Assembly: GCF_049985285.1 (NCBI RefSeq)
Contig: NZ_JBNIEU010000003.1
Coordinates: forward strand, 62,001 to 126,000
Reading direction: 5' to 3'
DNA: 64,000 bases
From: Aestuariirhabdus sp049985285
Lineage (GTDB): Bacteria; Pseudomonadota; Gammaproteobacteria; Pseudomonadales; Aestuariirhabdaceae
The position numbers and the translations under genes are program-made. Below, in pieces: positions 1-7,075 of this stretch. Position 1 is the stretch's first letter; each line of letters opens with the position of its first letter. The notes beneath the pieces are model-generated. The model worked only from the letters and a program-made list of their open reading frames with translations, was not told the origin of the DNA and searched no databases.

Positions 1-877
1 CGGCCGTGGCATTGTTGTCGGTCTGTTTTCAGTGCTACTGCTTACCGCAACGATCACAGGCTACGGTACGTTCCGCTACCTGACAGCCGATGCCGACGCC
101 CTCTTCACTCGCGATACCATGGCGACCTGGCGCTCTCAGCTTGAGGCGCAGCGAGCAGAGCTTGGCGTTATTCGTGAGGACTCTATGGGGCAGGTCGATG
201 CCTTGTCGTTACGTGTAGCACAGCTTCAAAGCAGGCTGTTGCGGTTGGATGCGCTGGGCGAGCGAATGACAACCATGGCCAAATTGGATAAGGGCGAGTT
301 CGATTTTAGTGCTCCCCCCGCTCTGGGCGGTCCCGAATCCTCCGAACTCGGGGAAGCGTACCAGCAGCCCCGGTTTGTTGATGTCATCGATGAGTTAAAC
401 GCGCGCATCGAATCTCGTGAGGCGCAGCTTGAGGTGCTCGAGACCCTAATGGGCAATCGTCGCCTGCAGGATGACGTTTTTATTGCCGGGCGTCCGGTCA
501 AAAAAGGGTGGATGTCATCTCGATTCGGGCGCAGAACCGACCCGATTAATGGTCGCTTGGCATGGCACCAGGGCGTCGATTTTGCTGGTAAAGCCGGCTC
601 GGATGTTATCGCCGTTGCTTCCGGGGTTATTACCTGGGCGGGCAAGCGTTCCGGCTATGGCCTGTTGGTTGAAGTAAACCACGGTAACGGTAATCTCACG
701 CGCTACGGCCATAATAGTGAAAGCCTGGTAAAAGTGGGGGATCTGGTCAAAAAAGGCCAGCCCATAGCATTGATGGGAAGTAGTGGTCGTTCCACAGGGC
801 CCCATGTCCACTTTGAAGTATTCCGTAATGGCAAAGCTGTTGACCCTGCAAAGTATATCTATCGCGCTAGCCGCTGA
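1..877 (+). CDS. M23 family metallopeptidase (partial, 5' end missing)
   Basis: Probable inner-membrane-anchored peptidoglycan endopeptidase or LytM-type factor. The reading frame is open to the window edge, so the true start lies upstream; a GTG at 32 is inside the first hydrophobic segment. What is visible is a membrane span, a heptad-rich linker (about residues 40-150 of the visible part) and a C-terminal M23 domain with the zinc motifs HQGVDF and HVHFEVF and the GRRTDPING lead-in typical of active LytM domains. It lies directly upstream of secA, as in Pseudomonas, where an M23 gene sits between lpxC and secA. Catalytic activity is inferred from the intact metal ligands. The family is secure; the cellular role is not. 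Confidence 0.9.
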   Translation, partial: GRGIVVGLFSVLLLTATITGYGTFRYLTADADALFTRDTMATWRSQLEAQRAELGVIREDSMGQVDALSLRVAQLQSRLLRLDALGERMTTMAKLDKGEFDFSAPPALGGPESSELGEAYQQPRFVDVIDELNARIESREAQLEVLETLMGNRRLQDDVFIAGRPVKKGWMSSRFGRRTDPINGRLAWHQGVDFAGKAGSDVIAVASGVITWAGKRSGYGLLVEVNHGNGNLTRYGHNSESLVKVGDLVKKGQPIALMGSSGRSTGPHVHFEVFRNGKAVDPAKYIYRASR

Positions 878-937
878 TTCCCGTTTGGCATCTGATGCCG
901 CTCCATTGTGCACCGCTGTAGCCAAATAATCCCCCTC

Positions 938-971
938 GCCCCGACTCAATGGTTTATCGCCGGGGCCCTTT
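938..971 (+). terminator. Weak candidate terminator after the M23 gene
   Basis: A 6-bp GC stem (GCCCCG at 938-943, CGGGGC at 961-966) with a 17-nt loop is followed by CCTTTA. The long loop and short T run make this weak, and read-through into secA is plausible. The rest of the 878-1052 gap presumably carries secA control signals, but none is clear. Confidence 0.3.
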
Positions 972-1052
972 AGCGGTAGAATGCCCTCTGCTTTTGGCTT
1001 GCTTATCCTGCCAGCCGATTATTGACACCTAATTAAAAAGACCACAGCACCT

Positions 1053-3749
1053 ATGTTTTCGCCAATACTCAAAAAAGTTTTTGGAAGTCGTAATGATCGT
1101 CAGTTGAAGCGTATGAGCAAGATCGTTAAAACGATCAACGGCTTTGAGCAAAACCTGGAACAACTGAGCGATGAGGAGTTAACGGCGAAAACAGCCGAGT
1201 TCAAGCAGCGCCTCAGCCAAGGCGATTCACTCGATAAGATACTGCCGGAAGCCTTTGCGGTGGTACGTGAGGCGAGCAAGCGTGTTATGGGTATGCGCCA
1301 CTTCGATGTGCAGATGATCGGGGGGATCACGTTGCATGAAGGGCGTATTGCCGAGATGCGCACAGGTGAAGGAAAGACGCTGGTCGCAACGCTGCCGGTT
1401 TATCTCAATGCCCTTAGTGGTGAAGGTGTGCACGTCGTCACCGTTAACGATTATCTGGCGCGCCGGGATGCTAACTGGATGCGTCCACTCTACGAATTCC
1501 TCGGCCTGACCGTCGGGGTGGTTGTTCCGGGTCAGGATCAATTTGAGAAACGAGCGTCCTACCAGGCCGATATCAGCTACGGAACCAACAATGAGTTTGG
1601 GTTCGACTACCTGCGCGATAATATGGCGTTTAGCCCCGAAGACCGCTCCCAGCGGGGGCTTAACTTTGCAGTGGTCGATGAGGTTGACTCGATTCTGATC
1701 GACGAGGCGCGAACGCCACTGATTATTTCCGGCGCCGCCGAAGACAGCTCCGAGCTGTACAAACAGATTAATAAGCTGGTTCCCAAGCTTCAGCGACAAG
1801 AGGAGCTTGAGGGCGATTACACGGTCGATGAAAAGACCCGGCAGGTAGAGCTAACCGAGCTGGGTCACCAGCACGTGGAAGATATGCTTTCTGATGCGGG
1901 GCTGCTGGCCGAGGGTGAGAGCCTCTATTCATCCAGCAACCTGTCGCTGTTGCACCACGTTAACGCTGCGCTGAAAGCACATGTGGTATTCCACAAGGAT
2001 GTTGAGTACATCGTTCAGCAAAACCAGATCCTTCTGGTTGATGAGCATACGGGTCGTACCATGCCGGGACGTCGTTTGTCTGAAGGTCTACACCAGGCAC
2101 TTGAGGCGAAAGAGGGGTTGGCGATCCAGGCCGAGAGCCAAACCATGGCTTCAACCACCTTCCAGAACTATTTCCGTCTTTATAATACTCTGTCGGGCAT
2201 GACGGGTACTGCGGATACGGAGGCGTTTGAATTCCGCCAGATCTACGGTTTGGACGTCGTGGTTATTCCCACCAACAAGCCGATGCTTCGTAACGACTAC
2301 AATGACCTCGTCTATCTGTCGATTGAGGAGAAGTACCAAGCCGTTATCGAAGATATCCAGCAGACCGCCAAAGAGGGTCGCCCAATTCTGGTGGGTACCG
2401 CGTCGATTGAATCCTCTGAGTTAATATCCGGCGCACTCACCAAAGCCAAGATTGACCACAAGGTACTGAACGCCAAGTTCCATGAGCAGGAGGCGGAGAT
2501 TATCGCCCAGGCGGGTAAGCCTGGAGCCGTGACCATCGCTACTAACATGGCAGGTCGTGGTACTGACATCATGCTCGGTGGTAATTGGGAGGCAGAGATT
2601 GCCAAGCTGGATAATCCTGGTGAGCAGCAGGTCGCAGCGATCAAGGCCGAATGGCAGCAGTCTCATAAAGATGTGCTCGATGCCGGTGGCTTGCACATTA
2701 TTGGTACCGAACGCCATGAGTCACGTCGTATCGATAACCAGTTGCGTGGGCGATCCGGTCGTCAGGGGGATCCTGGATCCAGTCGTTTTTACCTCTCCCT
2801 CGAAGATAATCTGATGCGTATCTTCGCCTCTGACCGCGTTAAGAATTTTATGAAAGCGCTGGGTATGGAAAAGGGAGAAGCGATCGAACACCGTATGGTG
2901 AGTAACGCGATCGAGAAGGCCCAGCGTAAAGTTGAGGGGCGTAACTTCGATATTCGAAAGCAACTGCTCGAATATGATGATGTTGCCAACGACCAGCGTA
3001 GAGTTATCTATGATCAGCGTAACGAGCTGATGACGGCCGATGACGTATCCGAGACAGTGAGCGTTATCCGAGAAGAGGTAGTGAACGAGTTGGTTAGCCA
3101 GCACATTCCTCCCCAGTCGCTGGAGGAAGTGTGGGATATCAGTGGGCTCGAAGAGCAGCTTGCCGCCGAGTTTAATGAGCGTATGCCGCTGCAGCAGTGG
3201 CTGGATGAAGACGATCACCTGCACGAAGAGACCTTGCGCCAGAAGATTCTTGATCAGGTTTTAGCCAGTTATCAGCAAAAGGAAGAGCTGGCCGGCTCCG
3301 AGTCTCTGCGGATGTTTGAAAAGCAGATGTTGCTGCGAGTCCTGGACGATAAATGGAAAGAGCACCTTGCGACGATGGATCATTTGCGCCAGGGCATCCA
3401 CCTTCGAGGCTACGCGCAAAAGAACCCCAAGCAGGAATACAAGCGCGAGTCGTTTGAGCTATTCCAGCAATTACTGGAAGATATCAAGCACGAAACCATC
3501 CGCATCCTGTGCCATGTGCAGGTACGTCAGGACGATAATACAGAGGAGGTTGAGCGCCAGCGTCGGGAAGAGGCGGCACGTCGCCTGCAATTTCAGCACG
3601 AACAAGCCAATTCGATGGCCAAGCCGGAAGAAGCGGCGGAAGAGGGGGCGACGCCCTACACTCGGGAGGGTCGTAAGGTGGGCCGCAATGAGCCCTGTCC
3701 CTGTGGCTCAGGGAAAAAGTTCAAGCAGTGCCACGGCAAAATCGCCTGA
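1053..3749 (+). CDS. secA: Preprotein translocase ATPase SecA
   Basis: SecA is the motor of the general secretion pathway: it uses ATP to push unfolded preproteins through SecYEG at the inner membrane. The 898-residue length is typical. Visible motifs are Walker A GEGKT (residues 105-109), the DEVD box (209-212), MAGRGTDI and the QLRGRSGRQGDPG helicase motif, and a C-terminal SecB/zinc-binding tail, CPCGSGKKFKQCHG, with Cys882, Cys884, Cys893 and His894. The ATG at 1053 has no recognisable Shine-Dalgarno sequence (GACCACAGCACCT precedes it). That may fit translational control, which is known for secA in enterobacteria, but no SecM-like gene lies upstream. A strong terminator follows. Confidence 0.99.
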   Translation: MFSPILKKVFGSRNDRQLKRMSKIVKTINGFEQNLEQLSDEELTAKTAEFKQRLSQGDSLDKILPEAFAVVREASKRVMGMRHFDVQMIGGITLHEGRIAEMRTGEGKTLVATLPVYLNALSGEGVHVVTVNDYLARRDANWMRPLYEFLGLTVGVVVPGQDQFEKRASYQADISYGTNNEFGFDYLRDNMAFSPEDRSQRGLNFAVVDEVDSILIDEARTPLIISGAAEDSSELYKQINKLVPKLQRQEELEGDYTVDEKTRQVELTELGHQHVEDMLSDAGLLAEGESLYSSSNLSLLHHVNAALKAHVVFHKDVEYIVQQNQILLVDEHTGRTMPGRRLSEGLHQALEAKEGLAIQAESQTMASTTFQNYFRLYNTLSGMTGTADTEAFEFRQIYGLDVVVIPTNKPMLRNDYNDLVYLSIEEKYQAVIEDIQQTAKEGRPILVGTASIESSELISGALTKAKIDHKVLNAKFHEQEAEIIAQAGKPGAVTIATNMAGRGTDIMLGGNWEAEIAKLDNPGEQQVAAIKAEWQQSHKDVLDAGGLHIIGTERHESRRIDNQLRGRSGRQGDPGSSRFYLSLEDNLMRIFASDRVKNFMKALGMEKGEAIEHRMVSNAIEKAQRKVEGRNFDIRKQLLEYDDVANDQRRVIYDQRNELMTADDVSETVSVIREEVVNELVSQHIPPQSLEEVWDISGLEEQLAAEFNERMPLQQWLDEDDHLHEETLRQKILDQVLASYQQKEELAGSESLRMFEKQMLLRVLDDKWKEHLATMDHLRQGIHLRGYAQKNPKQEYKRESFELFQQLLEDIKHETIRILCHVQVRQDDNTEEVERQRREEAARRLQFQHEQANSMAKPEEAAEEGATPYTREGRKVGRNEPCPCGSGKKFKQCHGKIA

Positions 3750-3767
3750 GGCGCGGTGATAAGAGAG

Positions 3768-3790
3768 GGGCGGCATTGGCCGCCCTTTTT
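3768..3790 (+). terminator. Rho-independent terminator of secA
   Basis: A perfect 7-bp stem GGGCGGC/GCCGCCC (3768-3774 and 3779-3785) with an ATTG loop runs into TTTTT. It lies 18 bp after the secA stop and 26 bp before argJ, so argJ expression needs read-through or its own promoter. Confidence 0.85.
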
Positions 3791-3815
3791 GTCTGTTCAT
3801 TTTGAGGAGAGAGTA

Positions 3816-5033
3816 ATGGCTGTAGGGTTGCCTGAACTACCGTATTTGCACCCCATTGATGGGGTTGAGGTGGGAACATGCTGTGCCGGTATCAAATACC
3901 CTGGGCGCAAAGACCTCGTGATTTTTCGGCTCTGTGAGAATAGCTCGGTCGCTGGTGTTTTTACCCGTAATGCTTTCTGCGCAGCGCCTGTACAAATCGC
4001 TCGAAGCAACCTGAAAAATGAACCGCGCTACCTACTGATCAATACTGGAAATGCTAATGCGGGAACCGGGCCCTCCGGCTATGCTGACGCGGTCGACTGT
4101 TGTGCTGCCCTGGCTCGGGAGGAGGGGGTCGATGCGGCCACTGTATTGCCGTTTTCTACCGGTGTGATTGGCGAACCGCTACCGGTTAAACGAATCGTGC
4201 AAGGTTTACCAGCAGCGCTCTCTGTGTTGGACTCATCCGGCTGGGCCGATGCGGCGGAAGGTATAATGACCACCGATACTCTACCTAAAGGGGCGAGTCT
4301 CGAATTTGAGGTAGCGGGGACCCGGTTCCATATCACCGGAATCTCCAAGGGCGCGGGCATGATCAAGCCGGATATGGCGACCATGTTGGCGTTTGTTGCA
4401 ACGGACGTCGCCGTTTCCCCCGGCGTTTTGCAGCACCTGTTGTCGGTTGCGTGCAACGGATCGTTCAACCGCATCACGATCGATGGTGATACATCGACCA
4501 ACGATAGCTGCATCCTCGCGGCGACAGGGAGCGCCGGCAACCCCGTGCTCGATTGCTGTGAGGGTGAGCTCTACCAAGCCCTGCTACACAAGCTGACCCT
4601 TATTTGCCAGCAGCTCGCGCAGGCGATTGTGCGCGACGGCGAGGGGGCTACCAAATTTGTCACGGTGCGTGTGGAAGACGCCGCCACTACCCAGGAAGCG
4701 CTGGACGTTGCCTACACCGTTGCCCACTCTCCTCTGGTAAAGACCGCGCTCTTTGCCAGTGATCCTAATTGGGGGCGGGTATTGGCGGCGGTGGGCCGCG
4801 CAGGTCTCGATGGCCTTGACGTAGGGCGCATTCAGGTCTGGTTGGACGAGGTTGCGATCGTAACCGATGGGGGGCGCTCCGAGGGCTATTTGGAGGCTGA
4901 GGGGCAGCGGGTGATGGATCAGGAGGAGATTTTAATTCGGGTCAGTTTGGGGAGGGGGGATGCCTGTGAGCAGATCTGGACCACCGACCTTTCCCACGAG
5001 TACGTCCGTATCAACGCTGAATATCGCAGCTGA
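3816..5033 (+). CDS. argJ: Bifunctional ornithine acetyltransferase / N-acetylglutamate synthase ArgJ
   Basis: ArgJ recycles the acetyl group from N2-acetylornithine to glutamate in arginine biosynthesis and may also make N-acetylglutamate from acetyl-CoA. I chose the ATG at 3816, preceded by GAGGAGAGAG, giving 405 residues; an upstream in-frame GTG at 3756 would place the terminator hairpin inside the gene and is unlikely. The self-cleavage site is visible as KGAGMIKPDMATML, with Thr189 the expected nucleophile of the beta chain. Position after secA and before mutT matches Pseudomonas. Whether it has both activities or only the acetyltransferase cannot be told from the motifs. Confidence 0.97.
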   Translation: MAVGLPELPYLHPIDGVEVGTCCAGIKYPGRKDLVIFRLCENSSVAGVFTRNAFCAAPVQIARSNLKNEPRYLLINTGNANAGTGPSGYADAVDCCAALAREEGVDAATVLPFSTGVIGEPLPVKRIVQGLPAALSVLDSSGWADAAEGIMTTDTLPKGASLEFEVAGTRFHITGISKGAGMIKPDMATMLAFVATDVAVSPGVLQHLLSVACNGSFNRITIDGDTSTNDSCILAATGSAGNPVLDCCEGELYQALLHKLTLICQQLAQAIVRDGEGATKFVTVRVEDAATTQEALDVAYTVAHSPLVKTALFASDPNWGRVLAAVGRAGLDGLDVGRIQVWLDEVAIVTDGGRSEGYLEAEGQRVMDQEEILIRVSLGRGDACEQIWTTDLSHEYVRINAEYRS

Positions 5034-5039
5034 GGTGAA

Positions 5040-5990
5040 TTGATGAGATGCGTTCATGTCGTGGTGGGGGTGCTGCGCAATGAGCGAGGAGAGCTGCTGG
5101 TTGCCCGCCGTGCGCCGGACGCCCATCTGGGTGGGCACTGGGAGTTTCCTGGCGGGAAGGTGGAGGCGGGAGAGACGCCGCTGCAAGGGCTTGCCCGTGA
5201 GCTAAGGGAGGAGCTGGGGGTTGAGCTTGTCCGTTCGCGGCCCATCATTCGCTTGCATCACCGCTACCCCGATCGTCATATTTTGCTCGATGCCTTCAGC
5301 GTGGACGAGTTTGCCGGAGAGCCCCAGGGCCGTGAAGGGCAACCTCTGCGCTGGATATTTCCGACGCAGTTGCCCCATTATGATTTCCCTGCCGCCAATC
5401 GGGCGCTCACCACGGCACTCTCCCTGCCGGCACAATATCTTGTCAGTGGCCACTTTTCGACTCCTGACGAGCTGCGCGAGCGCCTTTGCCGAGCCCTCGA
5501 CAGGGGCGTTCGCCTGGTTCAGTTGCGGGTTCCAGGGCTCTCTGCTGAGCGCTATGAGCGCCTTATCGAACCGGTGCTATCGGCTTGCGAGCAAGCCGGA
5601 GCCCGCCTGATGTTAAAGGGGGAACCCTGTCTGCTGGATCGTTATCCGGCTTGCGGGTTGCATCTGACCTCGGCGCAGCTTACGGATCCTTCAGTGATCA
5701 GCTGGGCCCAGCAGCGTAAGCGCATACAGTGGCTTGCTGCCTCCTGTCACAACGCCCTTGAACTGGAGCAAGCCGCCGCGCTGGGGGCTGATTTTGCGAC
5801 ACTGTCACCGCTTGCACCAACCCGCTCTCACCCCGGGCAAGCCTCCTTGGGATGGGAGCGAGCACAAGCCTTGGTGGATAATGCAGTCATGCCGGTTTAT
5901 CTACTCGGAGGTATGCGCAGCGGGGATATCGAGCGAGCGGTCGCCGCGGGAGCCCAGGGAGTAGCCGCGATCGAGGATTTGTGGGGATAG
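5040..5990 (+). CDS. mutT: Nudix hydrolase MutT fused to a thiamine-phosphate synthase-like domain
   Basis: The N-terminal half (about residues 1-130) is a MutT-type Nudix domain expected to hydrolyse 8-oxo-dGTP and so limit oxidative mutagenesis. The Nudix box is complete: Gly39, Glu45, Arg53-Glu54, Glu57-Glu58 and Gly60. The C-terminal half (about 140-316) resembles the ThiE/TenI TIM barrel, with VQLRVPGL, GLHLTSAQL, a SCHN segment and a C-terminal YLLGGM loop. Such fusions are common in pseudomonads; the role of the second domain is unknown, and no other thi gene is nearby. It starts 6 bp after argJ, so the two are probably cotranscribed. Confidence 0.93.
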   Translation: MMRCVHVVVGVLRNERGELLVARRAPDAHLGGHWEFPGGKVEAGETPLQGLARELREELGVELVRSRPIIRLHHRYPDRHILLDAFSVDEFAGEPQGREGQPLRWIFPTQLPHYDFPAANRALTTALSLPAQYLVSGHFSTPDELRERLCRALDRGVRLVQLRVPGLSAERYERLIEPVLSACEQAGARLMLKGEPCLLDRYPACGLHLTSAQLTDPSVISWAQQRKRIQWLAASCHNALELEQAAALGADFATLSPLAPTRSHPGQASLGWERAQALVDNAVMPVYLLGGMRSGDIERAVAAGAQGVAAIEDLWG

Positions 5991-6093
5991 ACGTTAGTCT
6001 CGTGGTTGCCCAAAGGGAATCTGGTAGCATGTTGAACGTGCGGGCGTTGCCCCGAACAGAGACACCATAAAAAAACAAAACGAGCGGACCCCA

Positions 6094-7026
6094 ATGCCAA
6101 CAGCGATCGTATCCCATGTGGAATGCCGCCAGCACAGCATGCATGACCACCACCCAGAAGATCCTCGTCGCACCGATGCGATCTCTGACCAGCTGATCTC
6201 CAGCGGTCTTGATCTCTACCTGATGTATGAAGATGCCCCGGTAGTGGAGCGCGAGCAGTTGCTGCGGGTTCATGATGAAGCCTATCTGGATAGTCTGGAT
6301 GAGATGGCGCCAGATGAGGGGCAGGAGCTGGTAGAGGTCGACGACGATACGGCGATGAATCCCTACACGTTGCAAGCCGCCCGCCGTGCCGCGGGTGCTG
6401 CCGTCCATGGTGTGGATCTGGTGGTTAATGGCCGCATGGATGCCGTGTTCTGTAATGTGCGCCCCCCCGGGCATCACGCTGAGCGTGATAAAGCGATGGG
6501 GTTCTCCTTCTACAACAACGTGGCTGTCGGAGCGGCTCATGGGATCCAGGCCCATGGCTTGCAGCGAGTCGCCATCATCGATTTTGACGTGCACCATGGC
6601 AACGGCACCGAAGATATTTTTCGCGATGACCCCAGAGTTTTATTCTGTTCCCTGTTTCAGCACCCGTTTTTCCCTCACACCGATCCGCAAAGTGACCGCG
6701 ATCATATCCTTAAGCTTCCGTTGGAAAGCGGTACGGGAGGGGCTGAGCTGCGCCTGGCGGTGGATTGTGCCTGGTTGCCGGCTATCGAGCGCTTTCAACC
6801 ACAGTTGATCATGGTATCGGCCGGGTTTGATGCCCACCGTGAAGATGAGATGGGGCACCTGCGCTTTGTGGAGCGAGATTATCAATGGCTCACCGAGCAG
6901 TTGACGGGCATCGTGGATCGGGTCGAGGGCTGCCACGGCATTGTATCGGTGCTTGAGGGGGGATATTCACCTTCGGCTCTGGGGCGCAGCGCTGTAGCGC
7001 ATATTCGAGCGCTTGCTCGGGTATAA
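6094..7026 (+). CDS. Histone deacetylase family protein (acetylpolyamine/acetyl-lysine amidohydrolase-like)
   Basis: A zinc hydrolase of the arginase/deacetylase fold that removes acetyl groups from lysine side chains or polyamines. The active site looks intact: the His dyad in RPPGHH (His127-His128), zinc ligands Asp165 and His167 in DFDVHHGNGT, Asp246 in SAGFDAH, and the transition-state Tyr291 in EGGY. At 310 residues it is a stand-alone catalytic domain of the class II type. It is convergent with a Pat-type acetyltransferase gene, which suggests, without proving, that the two act on the same acetylated proteins. The substrate cannot be read from sequence. Confidence 0.92.
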   Translation: MPTAIVSHVECRQHSMHDHHPEDPRRTDAISDQLISSGLDLYLMYEDAPVVEREQLLRVHDEAYLDSLDEMAPDEGQELVEVDDDTAMNPYTLQAARRAAGAAVHGVDLVVNGRMDAVFCNVRPPGHHAERDKAMGFSFYNNVAVGAAHGIQAHGLQRVAIIDFDVHHGNGTEDIFRDDPRVLFCSLFQHPFFPHTDPQSDRDHILKLPLESGTGGAELRLAVDCAWLPAIERFQPQLIMVSAGFDAHREDEMGHLRFVERDYQWLTEQLTGIVDRVEGCHGIVSVLEGGYSPSALGRSAVAHIRALARV

Positions 7027-7050
7027 GGCGACAGGTCGCAGGAGTCTGGA

Positions 7051-7071
7051 GGGGCCGAAGCCCCACCTTTT
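7051..7071 (+). terminator. Terminator of the deacetylase gene
   Basis: Stem GGGGC/GCCCC (7051-7055 and 7060-7064) closed by a CGAA tetraloop and followed by ACCTTTT. It lies between two convergent genes and ends 5 bp before the stop codon of the Pat-like gene. Confidence 0.6.
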
Positions 7072-7075
7072 AGCC

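Noticed and set aside
3756..3815. Extended start for argJ
   Set aside because: It would place the secA terminator inside argJ and adds residues not seen in the family.
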